Translations under genes and position numbers: made by a program | Notes under the pieces: generated by a model | What the model was told of the DNA's origin: nothing | What the model saw: the letters and a program-made list of their open reading frames with translations, nothing else | Databases searched by the model: none | Assembly (NCBI GenBank): GCA_009841115.1 | Contig: VXML01000067.1 | Location: forward strand, 37,661 to 101,660 | Direction of reading: 5' to 3' | Length of the DNA: 64,000 nt | From: Gemmatimonadota bacterium | GTDB lineage: Bacteria > Latescibacterota > UBA2968 > UBA8231 | Part shown: positions 56,829-64,000 of the stretch, piece after piece | How the letters are laid out: every line of letters begins with the position of its first letter | Numbering within the stretch: the first letter of the stretch is position 1

Positions 56829-57542
56829 TTACACACTAGGATGCCCCAGTCGCTGCAACTCGTCGGGCAGATGCTCGGTGCGGTTGAGATATCTGATAAG
56901 CGTGGTGCCGGGCGCGAGCTCAATGCGAGTAATCGCCGTGTTCTCGTGCCCATAATAGGAGCCGTCGTCCATTGCTTGGTTGCCCAAGGCCGAAAGCAGC
57001 AGGCTCATAAAGCCGCCGTGGGTCACGAATCCGATGCGCGTATTCTCCCCCGCCCGCGCTCGCAAGTCTGCGGCTACCTCCATAGCGCGGTGCTGGGCCT
57101 GCTGATTCGTTTCCTTGCCAGCGTCCCACCATCCGTCCTCGCCGACTTCCGCTGATGGGATGCTAGTGGGGAAACGCGCGGCAATTTCCGCCCGCGTTAG
57201 GCCGGGATAGCCAACGGTTCCCCGCTCGCCGCCGTGGTCGAGGAAAATGCCACCCATCTCGTGAATAGCTACCCAGATATCCGACTTATATTCCATTGCC
57301 TGTCCAATCGCTTGCGCCGTGTGTAGGGTGCGGATCATTGGACTGCAATAAAGCCGATCAAAAAAGGGTCGATCCTCTGTGCGCTCGGCCGGGGTGAGGT
57401 GCAACCCCTCTGCTAGATACGCAGCTACCCGCTCGGCCTGTACTCGGCCTTTAGCGGTCAATTCGGGATCGGCGACTCGCTGGCTAACATCGGCTAGCGC
57501 ATTGTTGGTGGACTCGCCGTGGCGAATCAGAAATAGGTTCAT
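56829..57542 (-). CDS. Histidine phosphatase family protein with duplicated start
   Basis: 237 residues from ATG 57542. Phosphoglycerate-mutase-like RHGES (LFLIRHGESTNNAL), YCSPMIRTLHTAQA and FVTHGGFMSLLL supply the two catalytic His. The frame stays open to an ATG at 57617, which repeats the same first 16 residues 25 residues upstream. ATG 57542 is preferred because GAGGAT lies before it while the outer copy has no comparable site. Substrate unknown. Confidence 0.85.
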   Translation of the reverse strand: MNLFLIRHGESTNNALADVSQRVADPELTAKGRVQAERVAAYLAEGLHLTPAERTEDRPFFDRLYCSPMIRTLHTAQAIGQAMEYKSDIWVAIHEMGGIFLDHGGERGTVGYPGLTRAEIAARFPTSIPSAEVGEDGWWDAGKETNQQAQHRAMEVAADLRARAGENTRIGFVTHGGFMSLLLSALGNQAMDDGSYYGHENTAITRIELAPGTTLIRYLNRTEHLPDELQRLGHPSV

Positions 57543-57626
57543 GGCATCCTCAAAAGTGATATGGTTATCGAGGGCGTTGTTGGTGGACTCGCCGTGCCGG
57601 ATCAGAAACAGGTCCATGGCATTCTT
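57502..57626. repeat. Tandem duplication at the phosphatase gene start, period 75
   Basis: Two imperfect copies of about 50 bases each, at 57502-57551 and 57577-57626, starting TTGTTGGTGGACTCGCCGT. Both encode the RHGEST segment and the initiator ATG, so the gene has two possible starts. Copies have several differences, so the event is not recent. Confidence 0.85.
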
Positions 57627-57656
57627 GACAGTAGTATGGATAGTGGTTAGTGGTTA

Positions 57657-59174
57657 ATGACCACCTACTACCGAACCACCAACGTTATGGATATTAAAGT
57701 AATACAGGGAGCTATTCAAAAACAGGACGCGGATGTTTTGGTGGTCAACCTCTTTGCCGGAGCGCGCCCAGGCGGGGCTACAGGTGCGGTTGATCAAGCT
57801 TTGGGAGGTCAGATCTCGGCGGCGATTGACCTAGGCGACTTTGAGGGCAAGGCTGGCCAGACCTTGCTGCTGTACACGCACGGCCAAATCCCAGCACCGC
57901 GCGTCCTTGTCGTCGGCTTGGGCGAGCAGGAGGGCTTTGACCTCGAAAGGGCGCGTCGCGCCGCCGGTACAGCCATTGGCACTCTCGGCGGCTTGGGTGC
58001 CAAGAGTGCGGCCACTATCCTGCACGGTGCTGGCGCGGGCGGCCTATCGGTCGAGTCGGCCGCTCAAGCTGTGGCCGAAGCCTCGTTGTTAGCAGCCTAT
58101 CGCTTTGACGAATACCGCTCGCGCTCTCGTCCGCAGTCGCTGGCCAAGCTGCACATCGTAGAGTTCGACTCGACTAAGCTCAGAGAAGCGCGGCGCGGAG
58201 TTCGGCGGGGCCGTGCGCTCGCCGAGGCCACCTGTCTCGCTCGCGACTTGGTCAACCATCCCGGCGGCGAAGTGACGCCGGCCTACTTGGCCCGCGCGTC
58301 CCGTCGCCTAGCCAAAACCCACGATCTGCGCTGCCGGGTCTTTAGCGCAAAGGGCTTGGCCGAGCTAGGCATGGGTGCCTTGGTGGCCGTTGGTCAGGGC
58401 AGCGCCAACAAGCCGCGTTTTATCGTCCTTGAACACGGCCCCCGCCAAGGGAAACCACTGGTATTTGTCGGCAAAGGCATCACCTTCGATAGCGGTGGCC
58501 TCTCGCTCAAGACTGTCGAGGGCATCCGCACGATGAAGGCCGATATGTCCGGTGCTGCTGCCGTCTTAGGCGCGATGCAAGCGGTGGCCGCGCTCGGCCT
58601 CAAGCGGCGGGTCGTCGGCCTGATCGCCGCGGCCGAGAACATGCCCTCCAGCACTGCCTTCCGCCCCGACGATGTGCTGCGCACCCTCGCGGGTAAGACC
58701 ATTGAGATTGTCAGTACAGACGCCGAAGGCCGCCTCGTCTTAGCCGATGCACTCGCTTACGCCACCCGCTACGAGCCGGCTGCGGTCGTCGATCTGGCGA
58801 CCCTCACCGGCGCTTGTGTAACCGCGCTGGGGCACCACGCTTCGGGCTTGTTTGCCAACGATGACTACTTGGCGGATCGGTTGCTCGCCGCCGGGGAGCA
58901 AACTGGCGAGCGGCTCTGGCGCTTGCCGCTGTGGCCCGAGTATCGCGACCAGATCGACAGCGACATCGCCGACATGAAAAACTCTGGCGGTCGGCCAGCA
59001 GGTGCCAGTACGGCTGCGGCGCTTTTGGCCGAATTCGCCGACTACTCTTGGGCGCACCTCGACATTGCCGGCACTGCTTGGTGCACAAAAGCCAAACCCT
59101 ACGTGCCGCGAGGCGGCGTCGGCATCGGCGTACGCCTGTTGACCCAACTTGCCCTCGATTGGAGTTCACCATGA
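57657..59174 (+). CDS. pepA: Leucyl aminopeptidase (M17)
   Basis: 505 residues. C-terminal M17 catalytic domain with KGITFDSGGLSLK, the metal Asp in MKADMSGAA and STDAEGRLVLADAL, where the family has NTDAEGRL. Removes N-terminal residues from peptides in the cytoplasm. ATG 57657 is used; the ATG ten codons later is possible. Its stop overlaps the next ATG by 4 bases. Confidence 0.92.
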   Translation: MTTYYRTTNVMDIKVIQGAIQKQDADVLVVNLFAGARPGGATGAVDQALGGQISAAIDLGDFEGKAGQTLLLYTHGQIPAPRVLVVGLGEQEGFDLERARRAAGTAIGTLGGLGAKSAATILHGAGAGGLSVESAAQAVAEASLLAAYRFDEYRSRSRPQSLAKLHIVEFDSTKLREARRGVRRGRALAEATCLARDLVNHPGGEVTPAYLARASRRLAKTHDLRCRVFSAKGLAELGMGALVAVGQGSANKPRFIVLEHGPRQGKPLVFVGKGITFDSGGLSLKTVEGIRTMKADMSGAAAVLGAMQAVAALGLKRRVVGLIAAAENMPSSTAFRPDDVLRTLAGKTIEIVSTDAEGRLVLADALAYATRYEPAAVVDLATLTGACVTALGHHASGLFANDDYLADRLLAAGEQTGERLWRLPLWPEYRDQIDSDIADMKNSGGRPAGASTAAALLAEFADYSWAHLDIAGTAWCTKAKPYVPRGGVGIGVRLLTQLALDWSSP

Positions 59175-60157
59175 CTATTCGCACGATCCACGTAGGGGCT
59201 GGTGGCCGCGGCCGCTGGCCCCTGAGCCGCTTCCGCGACCGTACCGACTTTGAAGCCGTCGCCTTAGTCGATGTTAATGAGGAAAATCTCGCCACGTCGC
59301 GGGAGACTACCGGCCTAGGCGAGGAAGCGTGTTTTTCTACGCCCGCCGACGCCCTGCAAGCTGTCGATGCAGACGCCGTGGTGGTTATTACGCCGCCCGA
59401 CCTGCACGCCGGTCAGTGCTTGGAGGCGGTCCGCGCTGGCAAGCATGTACTAGTCGAAAAGCCTTTCACCAAAGACCTCGGCCAAGCGCGGCAAATCGTC
59501 GCCGAGGCGAGCGAGCGCGGCCTCAAGGTCGCCGTCACCCAAAACGCCCGCTACTATCCGCCGGTCTTAACTATCCGCCGGTTGCTGCAAAGCGGCGAAT
59601 TGGGTCAGCCATCCTTTGGCCTGATGACCAAATATGGCTGGCGTCCTCGCGTTCATCATTCAGGCGCGGATCAGCACGCCTATTTGTGGGAGCGCGGCAT
59701 CCACGACTTCGATCAATTGCGCCACCTGCTCGACTCCGAGCCCAAGCGGCTCTTTTGCCATAGCTTCAACCCGCCTTGGAGTCCGTACAGCGGCGGCGCG
59801 GCCATCGACGGCTGGATCGAGTTCCACAACGGCACCACGTTCAACTTCCAGTGTACCTTCGCTACGCACAAAGGTGGCTCAAGCTGGCGGCTGGACTGCG
59901 AGAAGGGTACGGTCGAAGAGGTCTCCGGTGGCTTGGCGATCCGGCGGCCTGGAGCCGATGCCGACGAGATCATACCGATGGACGAAAATCCCCATCCCGA
60001 GGAAGTCCTCTTAGATGGCTTCCGCGACTACGTGCTCAACGATGTGGAGCCATCCTTCTCCGGCCCGCGCAACCTAGCCACGGTGGGCTTGATCAACGCC
60101 TTGGGAGCCTCGTCGGAGCAAGGCGTTGTGATTGACTTTGACGAGTACATGGCTTAG
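59171..60157 (+). CDS. Gfo/Idh/MocA-family oxidoreductase
   Basis: 328 residues. N-terminal Rossmann domain (HVGAGGRGRWPLSRFR) with VVVITPPDLHA and the EKPF motif (VLVEKPFTKD), then the C-terminal substrate domain with HDFDQLRHLLDSEP. NAD(P)-dependent sugar or cyclitol dehydrogenase. The ATGA overlap with pepA fixes its start and shows coupling to an unrelated function. Confidence 0.9.
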   Translation: MTIRTIHVGAGGRGRWPLSRFRDRTDFEAVALVDVNEENLATSRETTGLGEEACFSTPADALQAVDADAVVVITPPDLHAGQCLEAVRAGKHVLVEKPFTKDLGQARQIVAEASERGLKVAVTQNARYYPPVLTIRRLLQSGELGQPSFGLMTKYGWRPRVHHSGADQHAYLWERGIHDFDQLRHLLDSEPKRLFCHSFNPPWSPYSGGAAIDGWIEFHNGTTFNFQCTFATHKGGSSWRLDCEKGTVEEVSGGLAIRRPGADADEIIPMDENPHPEEVLLDGFRDYVLNDVEPSFSGPRNLATVGLINALGASSEQGVVIDFDEYMA

Positions 60158-60169
60158 TGCGTTCCCACC

Positions 60170-60205
60170 TGCGGCGACTGTGTACCGCTCATAAGTCTCG
60201 CCGCA
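60170..60205. repeat. Inverted repeat downstream of the oxidoreductase gene
   Basis: TGCGGCGA and TCGCCGCA form a perfect 8-bp stem around 20 bases. No T-tract follows, so it is at most a weak or Rho-assisted terminator. Confidence 0.4.
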
Positions 60206-60247
60206 TTACAAAAGAATACGTGGCTCAGCATCCCGAATCCCTACAAA

Positions 60248-61420
60248 GTGAATATCAGAAATTTTGCCATATTTGTATTTGTTTTGGCGATTGCTGCGCT
60301 GGCTGTAGGGCTTTCCGCTTGCGATGAATCCGGCTCGGTTCTGTCGAGTGGAGAAACGCCTCAGCTAGAAGGACTCCGTGGAGAAATTCCCATCGGCGTC
60401 GTCTTGCCTATTACAGGGAAGCTCGCTGCGGTGGGCTTGCGGATGAGCCAAGGAATTGAGTTGGCTCGCGAAGAGATTAACAACTCACAACGCAGCGATG
60501 TGAGAATTAAATTCATCATTGAAGACGATCAGACCACCGTTGAGGGTGCCGTTGAAGACTTCAATAAACTGATCCATCAAGACGGCGTATCCGCTATCCT
60601 CGGACCCGCTAGTTCAAGTGCAGGCGAAGAGGCATTTCCAATCGCACAACAGAATGGAGTTGTGGCACTTAGCCCGACTTCTGGTGCCTCTGGCCTGAGT
60701 GCAATTGGCGATTTTATCTTTCGCGCTAGTCTTACCGCAGATGTGATTATCCCCAATAGCGTCAAGGTGACTCATGCAAAACTCGGCTATCAACGAGTGG
60801 CTACCATAGTTGACAGTGTCGAGCTCGTCTCTCGGAGTAGCGACAAGGTGTGGAGGGAAGCCCTCGCAGAGAGCGGTGTCGAAATTATGACCAGAGAAAT
60901 TTTCCAAAGTGGCGATAGCGACTTTTCCCTCCTGTTGGCTCGGATAATGGCGTTAAATCCTGACGCTATCTTTATCTCCGCTTTACCAACAGACATGCCT
61001 AACATTCTGATTCAAGCTCGCGAACTCGGCATTCCCTACTCGATTCCCTTTATTGTTGCTCAAGTGAGTATAGACGAAGTGCTAACCGCAGGCGCTGCGG
61101 CCGAGGGTCTGATAACTTCTGCTAGCTGGATCAGCACGGCTGGTACACCGGGAAATCAAGCCTTCGTTCAGAATTACAGTGCAAAATACGGTGTCGAACC
61201 GAGCATCTATGCGGCGCAGTCGTATGCCTCCGTATATATTCTGGCAGAGGCGATTGCCAACGCCCAATCTACCGATTCAACCGCGATTCGCGACGCCATG
61301 GCAACCCTCTCAGACTTTGACACTGTTTTGGGTAAGTTCTCTTTTAACGACATTGGGGATACGGTTTATGACCCAGTCATGCTGATTGTCGAAAACGGCG
61401 AGTTTCAGGCCTTCGAGTAA
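60248..61420 (+). CDS. Lipoprotein solute-binding protein, branched-chain amino acid (LivK) type
   Basis: 390 residues. Starts at GTG 60248; signal ending LSACDE gives a lipoprotein with Cys at about 25. The mature part is a periplasmic binding fold of the LivK/Peripla_BP_6 group: IPIGVVLPITGKLAAVGLRM, LGPASSSAGEEAFPIAQQN and FSFNDIGDTVYDP. No transporter genes are adjacent, so again an orphan binding protein. Codon use is AT-richer than its neighbours. Confidence 0.85.
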   Translation: MNIRNFAIFVFVLAIAALAVGLSACDESGSVLSSGETPQLEGLRGEIPIGVVLPITGKLAAVGLRMSQGIELAREEINNSQRSDVRIKFIIEDDQTTVEGAVEDFNKLIHQDGVSAILGPASSSAGEEAFPIAQQNGVVALSPTSGASGLSAIGDFIFRASLTADVIIPNSVKVTHAKLGYQRVATIVDSVELVSRSSDKVWREALAESGVEIMTREIFQSGDSDFSLLLARIMALNPDAIFISALPTDMPNILIQARELGIPYSIPFIVAQVSIDEVLTAGAAAEGLITSASWISTAGTPGNQAFVQNYSAKYGVEPSIYAAQSYASVYILAEAIANAQSTDSTAIRDAMATLSDFDTVLGKFSFNDIGDTVYDPVMLIVENGEFQAFE

Positions 61421-61488
61421 TCCTCAGAAATGGAGAAGACCTCCTACCGCTGTAGGTTGGAGAAGCTGAATAAGGGGTGAACGCAATA

Positions 61489-62517
61489 ATGCCAATGGAC
61501 GAACAGACTGCCCGCCGCCTGCACCAAGACTCCTTAGTCATCGATTCTCACAACGATAGTATCGTCGCCCTGATCCGTCGGGGTATGTCCATCGGCGGCG
61601 CACAGCGCGCTGATTTTCACCAGCGCGACGGGGCTGTTGCTTATTTGCGCCAGTACCAGTCGCCGGACGGCGGCGTTCAGCTCGATTTGCCCAAGGCGCG
61701 CGAGGGCGGGCTGGACGCGGCATTTTTCGCCGTTGATTGCACCCGCCCGTGGGGCAATCACTTGCTCTACTGCATGGATGCCTTGGGCCATTTTTTACAG
61801 GAAGTGGAAGAGCACAGCGGGGGCATTGCCGTGGCGCGCTGTGCGGCTGATATTGCGCGCGCCCGCGCCGAGGGCCGACTGGCGGCCATACTGGCAGTGG
61901 AAAACAGCGATGCACTGGAGAAAAGCCCTCACATCCTGCCGTTGCTCTACCAGTTGGGCGTCCGCGCCATGACCCTCACCCACAGCACTCGCTCTTGGGC
62001 CGGAGATGGCTGCGAGGTCGCAGGAGGAGGTGGCCTGACCGGCTTTGGCCGCCAGCTACTGGAGCAGATGAACGAGTTGGGCGTGGTCGTCGATGTGTCC
62101 CACCTCAACGAGCCGGGCTTTTGGGACGTGGCCCAAGCGGCCCAAGCCCCCTTTATGGCCACCCATAGCTGCTGCCGCGCCCTCTGCGACCACCCGCGCA
62201 ACCTCCGCGACGAGCAATTGCGTGCCCTTGCCGAAAAGGGCGGGGTCGTGGCCATCACGTTTGTCCCGGACTTTATCGACGCGCACAACCCCACCTTCGA
62301 CGGCTTGCTCGACCACATTGAACACGCGGTCGCCGTCGCTGGCATCGACCACGTCGGCTTGGGGTCGGATTTTGACGGCGGCGGCTTGATCGTGGAGGAC
62401 GCGACCTGCCTCCCGGACATTGCGGTGAGCTTGGCCAAACGCGGCTATGCCGAAGACGATGTCCGCAAAATTCTCGGCGCGAACCAACTGCGGTTCCTGC
62501 AACAGGTCATCGGCTGA
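61489..62517 (+). CDS. Membrane dipeptidase (M19, renal dipeptidase family)
   Basis: 342 residues. Amidohydrolase barrel with SLVIDSHNDS (zinc His-x-Asp), the bridging Glu in AVENSD, and HSTRS, DVSHLNEPG, and GLGSDFDGGG. Cleaves dipeptides. The ATG at 61489 is chosen because AAGGGG lies upstream; a GTG at 61477 is possible. It overlaps the converging carboxypeptidase gene by 11 bases. Confidence 0.9.
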   Translation: MPMDEQTARRLHQDSLVIDSHNDSIVALIRRGMSIGGAQRADFHQRDGAVAYLRQYQSPDGGVQLDLPKAREGGLDAAFFAVDCTRPWGNHLLYCMDALGHFLQEVEEHSGGIAVARCAADIARARAEGRLAAILAVENSDALEKSPHILPLLYQLGVRAMTLTHSTRSWAGDGCEVAGGGGLTGFGRQLLEQMNELGVVVDVSHLNEPGFWDVAQAAQAPFMATHSCCRALCDHPRNLRDEQLRALAEKGGVVAITFVPDFIDAHNPTFDGLLDHIEHAVAVAGIDHVGLGSDFDGGGLIVEDATCLPDIAVSLAKRGYAEDDVRKILGANQLRFLQQVIG

Positions 62518-64000
62518 GGCCGTAGAGCGCTCCGAACTTCTTCCACAAGTAGTCGATGAAGTAATCGGCACTCAGCTTTGCGCCCGTAACCTCCTCGACC
62601 AATTCGCTCGCCGTCGCCCGTGCGCCGCGGGCGTGGATTTTCTCGTTGAGCCAAGTTTTGAGCGGCCCGAGTTCGCCTTGCGCGATCTGTGCTTCGAGGT
62701 CGGGCAAGTCCTGGTGGGCTTGGTGAAAAAACTGGGCTGCGTACAGATTGCCCAGTGTGTAGGTTGGGAAATAGCCCAGTAGGCCGCAGGACCAGTGCGT
62801 GTCTTGGAGCACGCCGAGGGCGTCGTTGGGAGGACGGATGCCCAAGTATTGTTCCATTCGCTCGTTCCACGCCGCGGGCAACTCGGCCACGGCAACTTGT
62901 CCCTCAATTAGGTCGCACTCCAGTTCAAAACGCAGCAGGATGTGGAGGTTGTACGTCACCTCGTCGGCTTCGACCCGGATCAGCGAAGGCTGGACTTGAT
63001 TGACTGCCGCGTAAAAGGCGTCTAGATCGACCGCGCTGAGCTGCTGGGGAAAAAGCGCTCGCAGTTTGGGTAGGTAATGAGTCCAAAAGGCTTTGCTGCG
63101 GCCGACCATATTCTCCCACAGCCGCGATTGTGACTCGTGGATGCCCAGAGAGACGCTCGCGCCGGCTGGAGTACCAATCGCATCGGCGGGCAGACCTTGT
63201 TCGTACAGTCCGTGCCCGGCCTCGTGGATGGTGCCAAAGAGCGAGCCGGGCAGCCAATCGGCGCTGTAGCGCGTCGTCAGCCGCACGTCGTCGCGGGACG
63301 TGCCCGCGCAAAACGGATGTACCGCCAAGTCGAGCCGTCCAGCTTCCATATCAAAGCCCATGTCCGCTAACACCTGTTGTCCCAAAAGCTCCTGTTGCTC
63401 GATGGGGTATTCTTGGTCGAGTACGCCCTGCGCTGGGAACCGCCTAGTGGCGGTGATCTGCTCGACTAGTGGTACGAGCTGCTCTTTGAGCTGGGCAAAG
63501 ACCGGGGCGATTTCCTCGGCCCGCGCATAAGGTTCGTACTCGTCGAGCAGCGCGTTGTACATCGCGCCTTCGTACCCGACCCGCTCGGCGACTTCCTTTT
63601 TGAGCGCGACTATTTTCTCCAACCAAGGCTGGAAGAGCGCGAAGTCCGATTTTTTGCGCGCCTCAATCCAAGCCTCATGCCCTAGGGATTCGGTCTGGCT
63701 TAGCTCGACGACCAGCTCCTTGGGGAGCTTGAGCGACCGGCTCTGCTGGCGGTCGATTTCGCGGACGTTGACGGCTGCATCGCCTGTTAGATCGGCATCC
63801 TTGAGGTCGGCTACGAGCGCGACCAATTCCGAGGCGGTGAGCCGCTCGTGGTACAGACCGGCCAAGGTCCCCATTGCTCTGGCCCGCATGGCTGCCCCCC
63901 GAGGCGGCATATAGGTCTCTTGGTCCCAGCTCATCAGCCCCTGCGCGTGGTTTATGTCGGCCAGCTCGTGGAGGCGTTCTACAAAGGTTTCATACGTACT
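62507..64000 (-). CDS. Carboxypeptidase Taq (M32), 5' end cut by the window edge
   Basis: Metallocarboxypeptidase with HEAGHGLYEQG (HExxH zinc motif) and the downstream Glu in GIHESQSRLWEN, plus YNLHILLRFELE. The frame is open to base 64000, and the residues before the ATG at 63934 (YETFVERLHELADINHAQG) match the family N-terminus, so the gene starts beyond the window. Removes C-terminal amino acids from peptides. With pepA and the M19 dipeptidase it makes a small peptidase cluster. Confidence 0.92.
   Translation of the reverse strand, partial: STYETFVERLHELADINHAQGLMSWDQETYMPPRGAAMRARAMGTLAGLYHERLTASELVALVADLKDADLTGDAAVNVREIDRQQSRSLKLPKELVVELSQTESLGHEAWIEARKKSDFALFQPWLEKIVALKKEVAERVGYEGAMYNALLDEYEPYARAEEIAPVFAQLKEQLVPLVEQITATRRFPAQGVLDQEYPIEQQELLGQQVLADMGFDMEAGRLDLAVHPFCAGTSRDDVRLTTRYSADWLPGSLFGTIHEAGHGLYEQGLPADAIGTPAGASVSLGIHESQSRLWENMVGRSKAFWTHYLPKLRALFPQQLSAVDLDAFYAAVNQVQPSLIRVEADEVTYNLHILLRFELECDLIEGQVAVAELPAAWNERMEQYLGIRPPNDALGVLQDTHWSCGLLGYFPTYTLGNLYAAQFFHQAHQDLPDLEAQIAQGELGPLKTWLNEKIHARGARATASELVEEVTGAKLSADYFIDYLWKKFGALYGLSR

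Overview
This is a bacterial chromosome segment, mostly GC-rich (the island genes look more AT-rich), densely coded on both strands and without rRNA, tRNA or CRISPR. The gene repertoire includes two enolase-superfamily sugar-acid enzymes, Gfo/Idh/MocA, RraA and PhyH oxygenase genes, formylglycine and non-formylglycine sulfatase-type enzymes, DUF4159 and DUF3179 proteins, a TonB-dependent receptor remnant, a CBM9-like secreted protein and a protein with a FlgD-like C-terminal repeat. This mix suggests a Gram-negative heterotroph of an uncultured candidate phylum, such as Latescibacterota, Poribacteria or a relative. That is inference from gene style only; no marker gene in the window fixes the taxon.

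Layout: 1-1777 holds a membrane-anchored metallophosphoesterase and an SDR epimerase. 1782-4627 is an AT-richer island with an HsdR_N-type nuclease, VapBC, a nonsense-interrupted HigA-like gene, an MNT nucleotidyltransferase and two gene fragments. 4658-11271 holds a PhyH oxygenase, then a multi-PAS histidine kinase with an Asn-substituted receiver, its sigma-54 response regulator, and a secreted protein preceded by a -24/-12 promoter and two palindromes. 11486-17714 holds sugar-acid enzymes and a 5'-truncated TonB receptor bracketed by an exact 37-bp direct repeat, one copy of which lies inside a Nudix gene. 17714-22455 holds proS, an M50-like protease and thrS. thrS is preceded by what reads as a complete leader-peptide attenuator: a leader ORF with ten consecutive Thr codons, an antiterminator arm containing the leader stop codon, and a terminator. 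22456-28404 is a sulfatase followed by a defence/toxin-antitoxin islet: PIN plus AAA ATPase, decayed DUF433/DUF5615, and a DUF488/dual-OB pair bracketed by imperfect direct repeats.

28437-46302 is mostly metabolic and secreted functions: acetolactate synthase, Ldh_2 dehydrogenase, dCMP deaminase, peroxiredoxin, binding protein and others. It also contains an unrecognised two-gene membrane/vWA-like module at 40517-42726. 46358-48217 has rraA and a compact operon of two tiny membrane proteins (27 and 47 aa, both with good ribosome sites), a small HTH protein and ssb, behind a good sigma-70-type promoter. 48564-64000 holds VOC, sulfatase-like and Uma2 genes, serC plus an SDR, a HEPN/MNT pair whose HEPN gene is frameshifted by a 35-bp tandem duplication, rhamnose mutarotase, glcFD, phosphatase, aminopeptidase, oxidoreductase, LivK-like lipoprotein, M19 dipeptidase and M32 carboxypeptidase (cut by the right edge).

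Recurring themes are small tandem duplications, three of them in or near gene starts, and toxin-antitoxin genes in several stages of decay.
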